DNA of 64,000 nt from Streptococcus cristatus (GCF_003943515.1 NZ_RJPT01000009.1:1-64000); one strand, 5' to 3'. Positions 1-9,732 are shown, counted from the first letter of the stretch. Notes: generated from the letters alone by a model not told the origin. A program made the numbers and translations.

Positions 1-129
1 GCTCTCTCAAGCGACAACTATATCAGTATATCACCTATCCACTCCCTTGTCAACACTTTTTTTGAATTTTTTTATCTTTTTTTACAAATTTATTTCCTGC
101 CATCTACAAAATCACTGATAAATCAATAA

Positions 130-169
130 CTAAAAGGGAAAGGTAACATCTCCCTCTTACCTCTCCCTT
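130..169 (-). terminator. Intrinsic terminator-like hairpin downstream of nth
   Basis: Inverted arms AAGGGA(a)AGGTAA at 134-146 and TTACCT(c)TCCCTT at 157-169 flank a 10-nt loop. Read on the minus strand, the stem is followed by a short T-rich run. It lies about 120 nt after the nth stop and probably ends that transcript. Confidence 0.5.
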
Positions 170-288
170 ATTCTCTATAGCACCGTGCTGCTAAAGTCGC
201 TTAAATATTTCTCTAACTCTCGCAACAGTCTTTTACGTCCCTTAAACCGTTCATCACCTAGTAAAAATTTGTATCTTAAGACTCTATC

Positions 289-918
289 TTAAACATGATC
301 AAAATTGTAAAGTTGAGGATAGTGATCACACTCTGGATTTTTAGGATGGCAAATAGCCCGACCAAAGTAGATCATAGCCTGATGTGCAGCTAGCCAGCGT
401 TCAGGCGGGAGAACGTCCATAACACGTTTTTCAACTTCTAAAGGAGTTGCCGACTTTTTGACAATATCGTGGTGTTTACAAATGCGTTCAACATGTGTAT
501 CAACGGCAAAAGCTGGAATACCAAACCCTACACTCATGACCACGTTAGCTGTCTTACGCCCCACCCCAGCTAAACTTTCTAATTTTTCCCGAGTCTGAGG
601 CACTTGACCATTGAAATCGTCCAAGAGTTGCTGGGCACATTTTTTCAGAAATTTGGCCTTATTTCGATAAAGTCCTAAACGCGAAATGTGCTTGGCAATA
701 TCTGCCTCGGACGCTGCTGCCATAGCTTCTGGAGTAGGATAAGCTAAAAATAGATTTGGTGTAGCTTTATTAACTGCAGCATCTGTCGTTTGAGCGGATA
801 ACATGACTGCCACGAGTAGCTCAAAGTGATTTCTAAAATCTAAACTCGGTTTGGCATCAGGAAATAGGGCAATGATCTCCTCGATGACATGGCGTGCTCG
901 TTTTTTTGATAAAACCAT
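289..918 (-). CDS. nth: Endonuclease III-like DNA glycosylase/AP lyase
   Basis: Base-excision repair enzyme that removes oxidised pyrimidines and nicks abasic sites. The 209-residue protein has the helix-hairpin-helix LAGVGRKTANVV with the catalytic Lys at about 122 and the catalytic Asp in VDTHV at about 140. The C-terminal iron-sulfur loop is incomplete: Cys190 and Cys197 keep the C-x6-C spacing, but the position of the third ligand is Tyr200 and no later cysteine exists. A [4Fe-4S] cluster is therefore unlikely. My recollection of the pneumococcal protein is that it also lacks it, so this looks lineage-typical rather than damaged. The ATG at 918 is preceded, at rather long spacing, by AAAGGAG, and an extended -10 lies at 948-953. 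Monocistronic, with a terminator-like hairpin downstream. Confidence 0.93.
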   Translation of the reverse strand: MVLSKKRARHVIEEIIALFPDAKPSLDFRNHFELLVAVMLSAQTTDAAVNKATPNLFLAYPTPEAMAAASEADIAKHISRLGLYRNKAKFLKKCAQQLLDDFNGQVPQTREKLESLAGVGRKTANVVMSVGFGIPAFAVDTHVERICKHHDIVKKSATPLEVEKRVMDVLPPERWLAAHQAMIYFGRAICHPKNPECDHYPQLYNFDHV

Positions 919-947
919 CAGTATACAATCTCCTTTGTTTGTTCTAT

Positions 948-953
948 ATTATA
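948..953 (-). promoter_or_regulatory. Extended -10 box of the nth promoter
   Basis: Minus-strand TGC-TATAAT sits about 30 nt upstream of the nth ATG, with no good -35 at standard spacing. It lies just downstream of the greA terminator, which fits an independent transcription unit. Confidence 0.5.
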
Positions 954-969
954 GCATAAATTGATAAAG

Positions 970-990
970 AAAAAGCCGAGCGTGCTCGAC
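970..990 (-). terminator. Terminator of greA
   Basis: Minus strand shows a CGAGC-ac-GCTCG stem-loop followed by GGCTTTTTC, immediately after the greA stop. Short but well placed. Confidence 0.6.
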
Positions 991-995
991 CTTTC

Positions 996-1478
996 TTAGA
1001 CTGTTTTTTCAACTTTTAAGATTTTGACATCATAACTGCCAACTGGTGTTTCTACTGTTGCAATATCACCGGTCTTCTTACCAATCAATGCTTGACCAAT
1101 TGGACTTTCATTTGAAACTTTTCCAGCAAAAGCATCCGCACCAGCTGAACCAACGATAATGTATACTTCTTCTTCCGTCTCACCGACTTCTTGGATAGTA
1201 ACAGTTTTACCGATAGCAACTTCATCTTTAGCAACTGAATCGCTATCAACAATCACAGCATAGCGAATTTTAGTCTCTAGACTTGATATTTGTCCTTCAA
1301 CAAAAGCCTGCTCGTCCTTTGCTGCTTCATATTCACTATTTTCTGATAAATCTCCGTAAGAGCGAGCAATTTTAATGCGTTCTACTACCTCTGGACGCCG
1401 AACCAATTTCAATTCTTCTAATTCTTGTTCTAATTTTTCCTTTTCTACAAGGGTCATAGGATAAGTTTTTTCAGCCAT
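996..1478 (-). CDS. greA: Transcription elongation factor GreA
   Basis: Rescues backtracked RNA polymerase by stimulating transcript cleavage in the secondary channel. From the ATG at 1478 the protein is 160 residues, the family norm. It has an N-terminal coiled coil with the acidic tip ([17 protein letters not shown]) and a C-terminal FKBP-like domain ([14 protein letters not shown]). The open frame extends upstream to 1559, but MAEKTYPMT at 1478 matches GreA N-termini and is preceded by a GAAGAGAG-like ribosome site. The extra 27 codons would run into the mltG stop region. It follows mltG, separated by a strong hairpin at 1509-1544, so expression may depend partly on read-through or on a promoter in the gap. 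Confidence 0.95.
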   Translation of the reverse strand: MAEKTYPMTLVEKEKLEQELEELKLVRRPEVVERIKIARSYGDLSENSEYEAAKDEQAFVEGQISSLETKIRYAVIVDSDSVAKDEVAIGKTVTIQEVGETEEEVYIIVGSAGADAFAGKVSNESPIGQALIGKKTGDIATVETPVGSYDVKILKVEKTV

Positions 1479-1508
1479 TACTTTATTTTCTCTCTTCTTT
1501 CTATTTTT

Positions 1509-1544
1509 TGATAAAACAAAATTATGTGGAAAACCACATAATTT
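1509..1544 (-). terminator. Hairpin between mltG and greA
   Basis: Perfect 11-bp stem AAATTATGTGG / CCACATAATTT (1518-1529 and 1534-1544) with a 4-nt loop, followed on the minus strand by TTTTGTTTTA. The outer arm touches the mltG stop codon at 1543. It could fully terminate mltG or attenuate entry into greA. Confidence 0.65.
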
Positions 1545-3333
1545 AGTTAGAACTTTCACCTGATTGGTTTAATTTGCTATTAACGTGTTCTTCCACATTC
1601 TTAGCGTGTTCTTCGTAGGTATTTGCAAAATATACAGCACCTGTCTCCACGTTTGCTACAAAATACAAGTACTCTGTCTTACTTGGATTAATAGTAGCTT
1701 CGATAGCAGACAGACTTGGACTATCTACTGGACCAGGCATCAAACCTTGCTTTTTGTACACATTATAAGGCGAGTCAAGATTTGTATCGATTTCAGCATC
1801 TTCTTTAAGAGTTGTCTTTTGACCAAGTTTTCCTTGAGCATAAAGAAGCGCAATATTGCTCTGAAGTGGCATAGCTTGGTTCAAACGATTATAAAAGACG
1901 CTCGCAATATCTTTGCGATCCTGATCAGTTGATCCCTCTTTTTCAACTAAAGAGGCGAGTGTTAAAACATCATTGACCGTCAGATTCTTAGACTCAATTG
2001 TTGAGTAATACTGCGACAGATTTGTATTCATAGCAGCTAACATTTGGTCAATTAGTTCTTCAACCGTGGTTTCTTTTCCATAATCATAAGTAGCCGGGAA
2101 AAGATAACCTTCAAGACGATATTTAACACCACTATCCTTGCTCGGCAAAGTTGCTAGAAGCTGCGGATATTTAGCTGCCATTTTTGCAATAAAGTCCTCA
2201 TCTTGAGCTTTATTTAGAAAATCTTCCTTGCTGAATGGTGTTTTAGTATTCTTGTTCGCAGTTTTTGCAGCATTGACAGTAGTTGCCTCGGCGATTTGCT
2301 CCAAGGTGTATCCCTCAGGAATTGTTATCTTGCCAAGAACTGGAGGCTGTGGTGTATCTGTTCCACCTTCTTGTAATTGCTTAGCAATCGTGTCTAAATC
2401 CATACTCTTTTGAAGATTATAGTAACCAGATTGGAAATTACCATAACTTCTGATTTTTGAATAAAGATTAAAGACTTGAGCGTTCTTAATCAGGCCCTTC
2501 TTTTCTAAAATCTCTCCGATTTGTTTGGTGCTAGAACCAGCAGGAATTTCCACTGTCACATACTCTGTTGATTTGGCATCTACTGGCTTCAGCGCTGAAG
2601 AGACATAATTGTATCCTACAAAACCAGTAATACCAAGGCCCAATAGGAAAAGTACCAAAACTGTCATCACGATTCGATTGGCTAGGCCGTTTTTACGTTT
2701 TTTCTTTTTACTACTATTGGTACGATCTGCACGTGAACGTTTCTTTCCATGAGCAACATCTCTACGGCTTAGCGTTGGTTCTGCAGTAGAAAAGTCTTTT
2801 TTAGCATGTTTTTCATCTGTAGTGTTTGAATCAGCTAACACTGTTTCTTTTATCTCATCTGCAACAGGCGCTACCTTTTCTTGATAAGCTTCCGAATGAG
2901 CCACAGAAGTTTGAACCTCTCCAGATTCTATACTTTCCTTCTTAGCAACATCAGCTTGCCCTGGCCCATCAACATTTGATGGAACTTCCGAAATCGTAGA
3001 ATTACGAACTATATTTTCTAGCACATCTGCCTGAGTATGAACAGTAGGATCGCTTTGTTCCACTGACTCTTCTACTTTGATCTTACTAGGTTCTTCCTCT
3101 ACTGAAGTATCCTTCTCTAGAACCTCATGAGATTTTTCAACAGCAGAAACGAGAGATTCCAAGCTCTCCGCCAATTCCATTTCTTTACCTAAAAGAGGCT
3201 GCGCTTCTTCCTGAACTAAGTGATTTTGGGTATCATTGGCTGCTGCCAACTCATTCAAAATTTTCTCTTTAAAACTCAGCGTCTTTTCGTTATCCTGTGA
3301 ATTTTCAGTCAAAAACTTGATCTCCTTCTTCAT
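1543..3333 (-). CDS. mltG: Endolytic murein transglycosylase MltG
   Basis: Membrane-anchored lytic transglycosylase that cleaves nascent glycan strands; in pneumococcus it works with the peripheral peptidoglycan synthesis machinery. The first ~220 residues are low-complexity, acidic and Ser/Thr/Glu-rich, ending in a lysine/arginine cluster. One membrane segment follows ([20 protein letters not shown]), then a LysM-like region and the YceG domain. The catalytic motif is ASLVEKEG, with the active Glu about 132 residues from the C-terminus. The frame opens at 3345, but the ATG at 3333 ([10 protein letters not shown]) is preferred because a TATAAT box (3344-3349) overlaps the earlier ATG. If that box is real the leader is almost absent. 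The choice between the two starts is uncertain. Confidence 0.9.
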   Translation of the reverse strand: MKKEIKFLTENSQDNEKTLSFKEKILNELAAANDTQNHLVQEEAQPLLGKEMELAESLESLVSAVEKSHEVLEKDTSVEEEPSKIKVEESVEQSDPTVHTQADVLENIVRNSTISEVPSNVDGPGQADVAKKESIESGEVQTSVAHSEAYQEKVAPVADEIKETVLADSNTTDEKHAKKDFSTAEPTLSRRDVAHGKKRSRADRTNSSKKKKRKNGLANRIVMTVLVLFLLGLGITGFVGYNYVSSALKPVDAKSTEYVTVEIPAGSSTKQIGEILEKKGLIKNAQVFNLYSKIRSYGNFQSGYYNLQKSMDLDTIAKQLQEGGTDTPQPPVLGKITIPEGYTLEQIAEATTVNAAKTANKNTKTPFSKEDFLNKAQDEDFIAKMAAKYPQLLATLPSKDSGVKYRLEGYLFPATYDYGKETTVEELIDQMLAAMNTNLSQYYSTIESKNLTVNDVLTLASLVEKEGSTDQDRKDIASVFYNRLNQAMPLQSNIALLYAQGKLGQKTTLKEDAEIDTNLDSPYNVYKKQGLMPGPVDSPSLSAIEATINPSKTEYLYFVANVETGAVYFANTYEEHAKNVEEHVNSKLNQSGESSN

Positions 3334-3353
3334 AATCCCTAACATTATATCTT

Positions 3354-3387
3354 AAAAGTCAGATAAATGCAATCATATCCGACTTTT
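3354..3387 (-). terminator. Terminator between the acetyltransferase gene and mltG
   Basis: Arms AAAAGTC(a)GATA at 3354-3365 and TATC(c)GACTTTT at 3376-3387 form a stem that ends in TTTT on the minus strand. It separates the murC-GNAT unit from mltG. Confidence 0.6.
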
Positions 3388-3409
3388 AAAACTATATTAT
3401 TTATGAAAG

Positions 3410-3907
3410 TTATATCTGGGGATTTTCCCAAACCATATCAAACCATACTTCATCTGCATAAGTTGAGGACGAAGGTCCTTCATTGACGAAGCCATGCTTC
3501 TCATAATAGGCTATCAAATAATCATGACAAGTGAGATTGATACCGTGGCGTTCATCTGCAATCGCAATTTCCTTCATAGTGTCCAACAAGGCTTTTCCTA
3601 CACCTAAACCCTGTGCTTCTTTAGAAATAGATAGACTAGTCACAGAGATAAATCCGCCAGCCAGATAGCTATAATCTTCAACGTCCTCCGTAAAGGAAAT
3701 ATCTTTTAAATAGCGTTCTGGTCGAACAGGACCTTCTAAATAGCCCAAAATCTTGCCTCTTTTTTCTGCAACCAAAAAAGTTGAAGAAATCCTTTCAATG
3801 TGCTTTGCCAATATTTCACGACTAATAGCCTCTTCTGGACTGAAATTTTCCAATTCGATAGCATAAATGGCATCTAAATCAGCCATTTGAGCTTGACGGA
3901 TAATCAT
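3410..3907 (-). CDS. GNAT-family N-acetyltransferase (intact paralogue)
   Basis: A 165-residue acetyl-CoA-dependent acetyltransferase of unknown substrate. The acetyl-CoA-binding motif A is visible as EAQGLGVGKALLDTM, and the C-terminus has CHDYLIAYYEKHGF typical of small GNAT enzymes. The start is the ATG at 3907, preceded by AAGGAG at 5-nt spacing. It overlaps the TGA of the upstream paralogue as TGATG, so the two were translationally coupled. The upstream gene (3907-4418) is clearly homologous but frameshifted, suggesting a tandem duplication of which only this copy is now whole. Confidence 0.85.
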   Translation of the reverse strand: MIIRQAQMADLDAIYAIELENFSPEEAISREILAKHIERISSTFLVAEKRGKILGYLEGPVRPERYLKDISFTEDVEDYSYLAGGFISVTSLSISKEAQGLGVGKALLDTMKEIAIADERHGINLTCHDYLIAYYEKHGFVNEGPSSSTYADEVWFDMVWENPQI

Positions 3908-4418
3908 CACTTCTCCTTAAAATTTGGATTTTCCCACACCATATCAGACCAGACGGCTCCACCATGAGTTGAGTCAGAAATCCCTTCGTGGACGAAACCA
4001 TTCATCTCAAAATAAGGTATCAGCTCATCATGGCAGGTTAGGCTAATGCCCTGTCGATTTTGCTGAACAGCTGTCTCCTTGAGAGCTGCAAGCACAAGGT
4101 TCCGACACCCTGCCTCTGAAAATCCGGATGGACGGACAGACTTTGGACGACAATGAAGCCACCTTCTGAAGGATTAACACCCACCTTGCTAAAGAGATCA
4201 TCTGTCAAATATCGCGTCTGAACAGCTGGTCCAACAATATAGCCCGCCAGCTGACCATGCAGCTCTGTCAGCAAAAAAGTATCCGAGATGCGTTCAATCC
4301 GCTCTTTGAGAACTTCTGCACCGACTGCTTCTGCTGCTGGAAAATTCAGCTGCTCGATTGCAAGAATTTCCTCCCAGTCGTTCAATTCAGCCCGTCTGAT
4401 TCGAATCGGTGCTTCCAT
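3907..4418 (-). pseudogene. Frameshifted GNAT-family acetyltransferase
   Basis: Two overlapping reading frames together make one GNAT protein. The N-terminal part (4418 to about 4095) ends normally through PDFQRQGVGTL. The C-terminal part (about 4095 to 3907) resumes with LAALKETAVQQ and CHDELIPYFEMNGF. The join falls at about 4094-4098, where TTG-TG-CTT appears instead of an expected in-frame triplet; one missing base explains it. Without a sequencing error the product stops early and lacks half the acetyl-CoA site. An RBS (AGGAGG) precedes the ATG at 4418, 11 nt after the murC stop. Paralogue of the next gene, 3410-3907. Confidence 0.8.
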
Positions 4419-4429
4419 CCAGGTGCCTC

Positions 4430-5764
4430 CTACTGAACGTTGCTAGTCAGATTGGACAAGAGACGTTCAAAGGAATACTCATAGGTCTGGATATCTCCAG
4501 CTCCCATAAAGACATAAACTGCATTATCGTGGTCAAGAAGCGGAGAAACATTATCCACGTCAATAACCTTGGCCCGCTTCACAATCTTTTCAGCCAGATC
4601 TTCGACCTTAACATCGCCCTTATCCACCTCACGCGCAGATCCGTAAATCTGAGCTAGATAGACTGAGTCAGCCTGATTGAGGGCTTCCGCAAATTCGTCC
4701 AAGAGAGCAATGGTCCGAGTGAAGGTGTGCGGCTGGAAGATGGCCACAATTTCCTTGCTTGGATACTTCTGACGAGCTGCATCCAGAGTCGCAATAATTT
4801 CCGTTGGATGATGGGCAAAGTCATCAATAATGACTGTATCATTAACAATCTTTTCTGTAAAGCGGCGCTTAACCCCACTAAAGGTCTTGAGATGTTCCCT
4901 TACTAGATTCAAGTCAATACCTGCAATATAGAGGAGACCGATGACCGCTGTCGCATTCATAATGTTGTGACGGCCAAAGCTTGGAATCTGGAACTCACCC
5001 AGCTCTTGCCCACGGAAGGAAACTTTAAAGCCTGAACCACTTGTAGAGCGCAAGAGATCGTGAGCGACAAAGTCGTTGCCTTCTTCCTTGAAACCATAGT
5101 AGTAAATCGGTGCATTTGAAGTAATGCGACGTAATTGCTCGTCTTCTCCATAAACGAAGAGCCCTTTTGTAATCTGCTTGGCGTAATCATTGAAAGCATT
5201 AAAGACATCTTCTAAGCTTGTGAAATAATCTGGATGATCGAAGTCAATATTGGTGATAATCGAATATTCCGGATGATAAGGCATAAAATGACGTTCGTAC
5301 TCGTCTGATTCAAAGACAAAATACTTGGCATTAGCAGAACCGCGACCTGTACCGTCCCCAATTAGATAGCTAGTATCTGTGATATTAGACAGAACATGAG
5401 AAAGAATACCCGTTGTCGAAGTTTTCCCGTGAGCACCAGCCACACCTAAGCTGACAAAGTCACGCATAAAGCTACCCAAAAATTCATGGTAGCGCTTGTA
5501 GCTAATACCATTGGCATCTGCATAGGCAATTTCCACATTGTTATCTGGACGGAAGGCATTACCGGCAATAATTTCAAAATCTGACTGGAGATTTTTTTCA
5601 TCGAAAGGCAAAATGGGAATCCCAGCCTGCTCCAGACCACGCTGAGTGAAATAATATTTATCAACATCGCTTCCTTGAACCTTATGGCCCATCTGATGCA
5701 ACATCAAAGCCAAAGCGCTCATACCTGAGCCCTTAATTCCGATAAAATGATAGGTTTTCGTCAT
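4430..5764 (-). CDS. murC: UDP-N-acetylmuramate--L-alanine ligase MurC
   Basis: Cytoplasmic Mur ligase that adds L-alanine to UDP-MurNAc, the first peptide step of peptidoglycan synthesis. The 444-residue protein shows the N-terminal Rossmann-type [11 protein letters not shown] motif, the ATP-binding loop [13 protein letters not shown], the central [10 protein letters not shown], and the C-terminal FAHHPTEI and FQPHTFTR motifs. Full length with normal domain order. It follows a charged hypothetical gene by 32 nt and is followed 11 nt later by the broken acetyltransferase, so these form one transcription unit, probably starting at the SNF2 gene. Confidence 0.96.
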   Translation of the reverse strand: MTKTYHFIGIKGSGMSALALMLHQMGHKVQGSDVDKYYFTQRGLEQAGIPILPFDEKNLQSDFEIIAGNAFRPDNNVEIAYADANGISYKRYHEFLGSFMRDFVSLGVAGAHGKTSTTGILSHVLSNITDTSYLIGDGTGRGSANAKYFVFESDEYERHFMPYHPEYSIITNIDFDHPDYFTSLEDVFNAFNDYAKQITKGLFVYGEDEQLRRITSNAPIYYYGFKEEGNDFVAHDLLRSTSGSGFKVSFRGQELGEFQIPSFGRHNIMNATAVIGLLYIAGIDLNLVREHLKTFSGVKRRFTEKIVNDTVIIDDFAHHPTEIIATLDAARQKYPSKEIVAIFQPHTFTRTIALLDEFAEALNQADSVYLAQIYGSAREVDKGDVKVEDLAEKIVKRAKVIDVDNVSPLLDHDNAVYVFMGAGDIQTYEYSFERLLSNLTSNVQ

Positions 5765-5796
5765 GATTACTCCTTAAATCTTAAACAACTGAAGCC

Positions 5797-6459
5797 TTAT
5801 TGCCCTTGGGCATCTGAACTCAACTTGGTGATGTCCAATTCCTGTGCTTTTTTATGCTTATTGTGTTTTTCTCGCTTCTTGCCCTTGTTATAGACTTGGC
5901 TGGTTTTGAGAAAATCGTAGTTATTCTTTTTCTTTTTTTCTGGATTCGTTGGTACTTCTATGAGAGGTTGAGACTGAACATCTGCTAATATGTAGCTATC
6001 TTGCTTTAGCTTATCACTGAACTTCGTTAACTCACCCGGATTTTCCTTTTGGAAAGGGGCTGTTGGTTTAACTGGATTTCCCTCAAAAGGAGGTGCCACC
6101 TTCCGACTACGAACCTTATTTGGGAGCTTGCTCGTCAAATAAGCAGCCGAACGTTTTTTCCTCAGATCAGCCCGAGCTTCCTCTCGTGCTTGCTCAGCAT
6201 AGCGAATAGCTGGATCTTTCTTATCAATCGGCTTTTTAAAGTCCGTAACTGGAGCTTGCTTCTTTCTAGCTTTACTTACAGTTTGACTAAGAGCAGGATT
6301 TTCTGGCTTCGCAATCGGCATCCATTCTAAATAATTACGGTCCTGATAGTCCCCTTTAATGTTGCTAATCAGATCCAACTCATCGTACAAATTCATGTGT
6401 GGCATTTCTGTCAACATGATTTCATCATCAGCAATTATAGGAAATTTAGTATTTGTCAT
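5797..6459 (-). CDS. Conserved hypothetical charged protein between SNF2 ATPase and MurC
   Basis: A 220-residue soluble protein of unknown function. It is rich in Lys, Arg, Pro and Gln, has several basic clusters (KKKKKNNYDFL, KGKKREKHNKHKK), and no membrane segment or signal peptide. The frame opens at a TTG (6474), but the ATG at 6459 (MTNTKFPIIADDE) has AAAGGA at 6-nt spacing and is preferred. I recall an equivalent gene at this place in other streptococci. Composition and basic patches would fit nucleic-acid or membrane-surface contact, but this is only inference. Confidence 0.75.
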   Translation of the reverse strand: MTNTKFPIIADDEIMLTEMPHMNLYDELDLISNIKGDYQDRNYLEWMPIAKPENPALSQTVSKARKKQAPVTDFKKPIDKKDPAIRYAEQAREEARADLRKKRSAAYLTSKLPNKVRSRKVAPPFEGNPVKPTAPFQKENPGELTKFSDKLKQDSYILADVQSQPLIEVPTNPEKKKKNNYDFLKTSQVYNKGKKREKHNKHKKAQELDITKLSSDAQGQ

Positions 6460-6500
6460 AGCATGTCCTTTCAACTCTTCATTATTATAAACTATTCAAA

Positions 6501-9500
6501 CTATTTTTCAAGCGATTCAGATGAAATTCCAAGAATTTCTCGAATTTCTTCCATCGAAAGACTGGAGCGAGACTCTGCACCATCCAGAATCGTTGAAACC
6601 AGATTTCGTTTAGTGTCCTGTAATTCCTGAATTTTTTCTTCTATAGTCCCCCGTGTAATCATACGATAAACTTTTACATTCCGTTCCTGCCCGATACGAT
6701 GAGCCCGACCAATAGCTTGGGCTTCTACTGCGGGATTCCACCAAAGATCCACTAAAATAACAGTATTTGCACCAGTTAGATTAAGCCCCACACCACCAGC
6801 TTTAAGAGAAATCAGAAAGGCTGACCTTTCTCCTTGATTAAAGGCTTTGGTCATCTCCTGACGTTCTTTTGCTGGAGTTGAGCCTGTGATTTTGAAGGAC
6901 TCCATTCCCATCTGGTTCAGTTCTTGCTCAATAATATCTAGCATACCACGGAATTGTGAAAATATCAGAACACGATGATCACCGTCTTGGATCTGCTCCA
7001 ACAGCTCACGCAAACTTTCCAGCTTGCCACTTTCTCCATCGTAATCCTCCATGAATAACTTGGGAGTATCACAGATTTGACGGAGTCGCATAAGACCAGA
7101 CAAAATTTCGATTTTACTACGATTGATTTCCTCCTCTGTTGCATGGAGAATTCGCTCCTGCATTTGCTTGAGCAGAGCTAGATAAATCGTTTTCTGGCTG
7201 TCTGCGAGTTCATTACGGTAAGAAACCTCAATCAAATCAGGAAGTTCTTGCAAGACTTCTTCTTTCTTACGCCTCATAACAAAGGGTTTGATATAGCGGG
7301 CAACCGTTTCTGCCGGCATCTTCAAAAAAGCTTTCTTGCTCGGTAACAAGCCCGGAAGGACGATCTGAAAAATTGACCAAAGTTCACCGAGATGATTTTC
7401 AATCGGCGTGCCAGACAAGGCATAAGTCCGCTCCACCTCAAATGCTCTCAGATATTGAGCAATCTTGCTCTGGTCATTCTTCATGACCTGCGCTTCGTCC
7501 AATATCAAATAGTCAAAGTGAAGTCCCTTATACTCTTCAACATCTTGTCTGAAGGAAGCATAGCTGGTAATGGTAATCTGATGGTCTTCTGCAATCACAA
7601 CATCTCGAACATTTTTCAGTCCATAGACAACGGCCACATCTAGGTCTGGAGCAAATTTGGCAAACTCATCGCTCCAGTTGTAAATCAGGCTCGACGGTGC
7701 TAAAATCAAGACTTTCTTAGACTTGGTCAAATGAGCAGTCAAGAAAGAAATGGTCTGAAGGGTCTTTCCCAAGCCCATGTCATCAGCTAGAATACCGCCG
7801 AATCCATATTTATTCAGCATGGATAGCCATTTTACACCCGTCTCTTGATAATCTCGAAGCTCTGCCTGAACCTTCAACTTAGGCAGAGGAAAATCCTCAG
7901 GGTGGGTTAAATCATAAGCCAGCTGGCGAAAATCCTGCGACAAATCAACCCTTTCCTGATCTTTAAACAATTCAGAGAGTTGATAGACAGCCAAACTATG
8001 TGTTTGGATGACCCCATTCTTAGAATGTTTGCTTCTCAATTGTTGCAAGGTCTGACTGATTCGCTTACTATTCTCATCAAAAATCACAACCTGACCCGTC
8101 TTGCTAATAAAGTAATCCTTTTGACTCATCAGCGAATCTAGAACATCATCTACCTCAGACTGATCGATACCAGTAAAGTCAAATCCGATATCCAAGAGCC
8201 CACCATTCATACTGATGGAAACTTTCGGAGGTGCTGTTTGGGATAGACTCTGCAGCTCATCTGACAAGTAAACATTACCTAGTGCTCTAAAGCGCGGAAT
8301 CAGAACGGAGAAGAAGCGGTAAATTTCTTCTGGTCGTAAAGGGGGACGCTGGCTAGTAAATTCATCTGCAAAACCCGCCTCCAGCATTACTTTAAAAACT
8401 TGCTGCTCCCGCTCAAAATTGCTGGCAAAAGGTAGGTTTCTCAGCTCTTCACGACTGCTTACAGTCTGACTGCCATAATCAAAGACAATATCCAGCAATA
8501 CTTGGTTGTCAGCCCCTAAATAAAAATTGAAATCAACGGTAAAATCATGAATGAGCAGGCGCTCAGGCGTTGTCACACGGCCAACCTTTTTGAACTCCAG
8601 CAGACTCACTGCTAGTTTGGACTGCTCAGATACATCAAACTGCAGGCGCTTAACGCGCTCCTGCTCAATTGGCAATTCCTGTAAAGCCTTAATTAATTTC
8701 GTTTGCTCATTCGTCAGCTGATAGAAGGTCTGATTATGAAAAAGAAATTGACCTCCATAGAGCAGCTTATAATTCTTTTCTGATATCAGCAGTTCAAAAT
8801 AGTTTTCCCGCTCTTGCACCTCAAACTGATAAATCTCCGCCTCTTCATGCAAGTCTTGGAAAAATACCTCAGCATAATCATAGAAGCTATATTCTAAACG
8901 AAACGAAGCGAGATTCATCAAGCGAGTCACACCTTCCTCAAAAAGACTGGCTGGAAAATAAAGATGCCGTCCAGCATTGGGAAAGACCAACGAAGAGTCC
9001 TGCCCCTTATAATCCGTCACCAAGCCTCGTAAAAATTCTAGTATGTCTTGACTAGCTTCATCAAAATTCTCCATTCGAATAGGCTCATAGTAGTTCTTAC
9101 CGATTTGATAATGCCCACCCTTATTCAAGGTTCTCAAAAAGGACAAAATATCACGCACTACATAAGAGCGCTCATCCGGCAGCCGACTAATCCGCAGGCT
9201 CCATAAAAATTGTCCTGTGTAAGTATCTTCCTGTCCAGTCGCTGATAGCTCATAGCGCATTTGTTGACTGGATTTATTTAGCAAAATCTTATCCAAAAAA
9301 AGGCTACCAAAAGAAACCAGTTTCTGGGCTTCCTGACTGGAAGACTCCTTTTCTGTCATCTTCGCCAGCAGATCTTTACCCGCCGAATCATTTTTCAAAA
9401 AATATTCCAAGGCAGCCAGATGGGCACAGTACTTCTTCTTTTGGAAAAAGTCACAGGAGCAGAAAACTGCATCATCATCTAGACTATAACGTAGATTGTA

Positions 9501-9614
9501 CTGATCCACGCGCGTGTATAAAAAGGAATCTTTGACTTCAAGAATTTCGACTTTTTTGCTGTCACAGAGGGCAATTCCTTCCGTTCGAATTTTACCAGGA
9601 ATTAATTTAGCCAT
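6501..9614 (-). CDS. SWIM zinc-finger SNF2-family helicase-like ATPase
   Basis: A 1037-residue double-stranded-DNA-translocase-type protein. The N-terminus carries a SWIM zinc motif (CSCDFFQKKKYCAH, about residues 53-66). A long family-specific middle region follows, then a SNF2 core with Walker A (DDMGLGKTLQT), DEAQ box (ILDEAQVMKN), SGTPIENH, and helicase motifs V/VI (LKAGGVGLNLTGAN, AIGRAHRIGQ). Target and biological role in streptococci are not settled. The preferred start is the ATG at 9614, with AGGTGG six bases upstream; the GTG at 9623 would place that RBS inside the gene. It heads the unit leading to murC. Confidence 0.9.
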   Translation of the reverse strand: MAKLIPGKIRTEGIALCDSKKVEILEVKDSFLYTRVDQYNLRYSLDDDAVFCSCDFFQKKKYCAHLAALEYFLKNDSAGKDLLAKMTEKESSSQEAQKLVSFGSLFLDKILLNKSSQQMRYELSATGQEDTYTGQFLWSLRISRLPDERSYVVRDILSFLRTLNKGGHYQIGKNYYEPIRMENFDEASQDILEFLRGLVTDYKGQDSSLVFPNAGRHLYFPASLFEEGVTRLMNLASFRLEYSFYDYAEVFFQDLHEEAEIYQFEVQERENYFELLISEKNYKLLYGGQFLFHNQTFYQLTNEQTKLIKALQELPIEQERVKRLQFDVSEQSKLAVSLLEFKKVGRVTTPERLLIHDFTVDFNFYLGADNQVLLDIVFDYGSQTVSSREELRNLPFASNFEREQQVFKVMLEAGFADEFTSQRPPLRPEEIYRFFSVLIPRFRALGNVYLSDELQSLSQTAPPKVSISMNGGLLDIGFDFTGIDQSEVDDVLDSLMSQKDYFISKTGQVVIFDENSKRISQTLQQLRSKHSKNGVIQTHSLAVYQLSELFKDQERVDLSQDFRQLAYDLTHPEDFPLPKLKVQAELRDYQETGVKWLSMLNKYGFGGILADDMGLGKTLQTISFLTAHLTKSKKVLILAPSSLIYNWSDEFAKFAPDLDVAVVYGLKNVRDVVIAEDHQITITSYASFRQDVEEYKGLHFDYLILDEAQVMKNDQSKIAQYLRAFEVERTYALSGTPIENHLGELWSIFQIVLPGLLPSKKAFLKMPAETVARYIKPFVMRRKKEEVLQELPDLIEVSYRNELADSQKTIYLALLKQMQERILHATEEEINRSKIEILSGLMRLRQICDTPKLFMEDYDGESGKLESLRELLEQIQDGDHRVLIFSQFRGMLDIIEQELNQMGMESFKITGSTPAKERQEMTKAFNQGERSAFLISLKAGGVGLNLTGANTVILVDLWWNPAVEAQAIGRAHRIGQERNVKVYRMITRGTIEEKIQELQDTKRNLVSTILDGAESRSSLSMEEIREILGISSESLEK

Positions 9615-9640
9615 ACCTACCACCTAACATTTATCCCTTT

Positions 9641-9646
9641 ATTATA
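9641..9646 (-). promoter_or_regulatory. Extended -10 box upstream of the SNF2 gene
   Basis: Minus-strand TGG-TATAAT lies 27 nt upstream of the start. The -35 region is poor, so recognition would rely on the TGn extension. Confidence 0.5.
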
Positions 9647-9732
9647 CCATAGGACAGCTATAAAAATAAAATAGAATTTCTTTATTTGTAAACATTCTTT
9701 AAAGTAGAATGAGCGAAAGCTTTCCCTATAAC

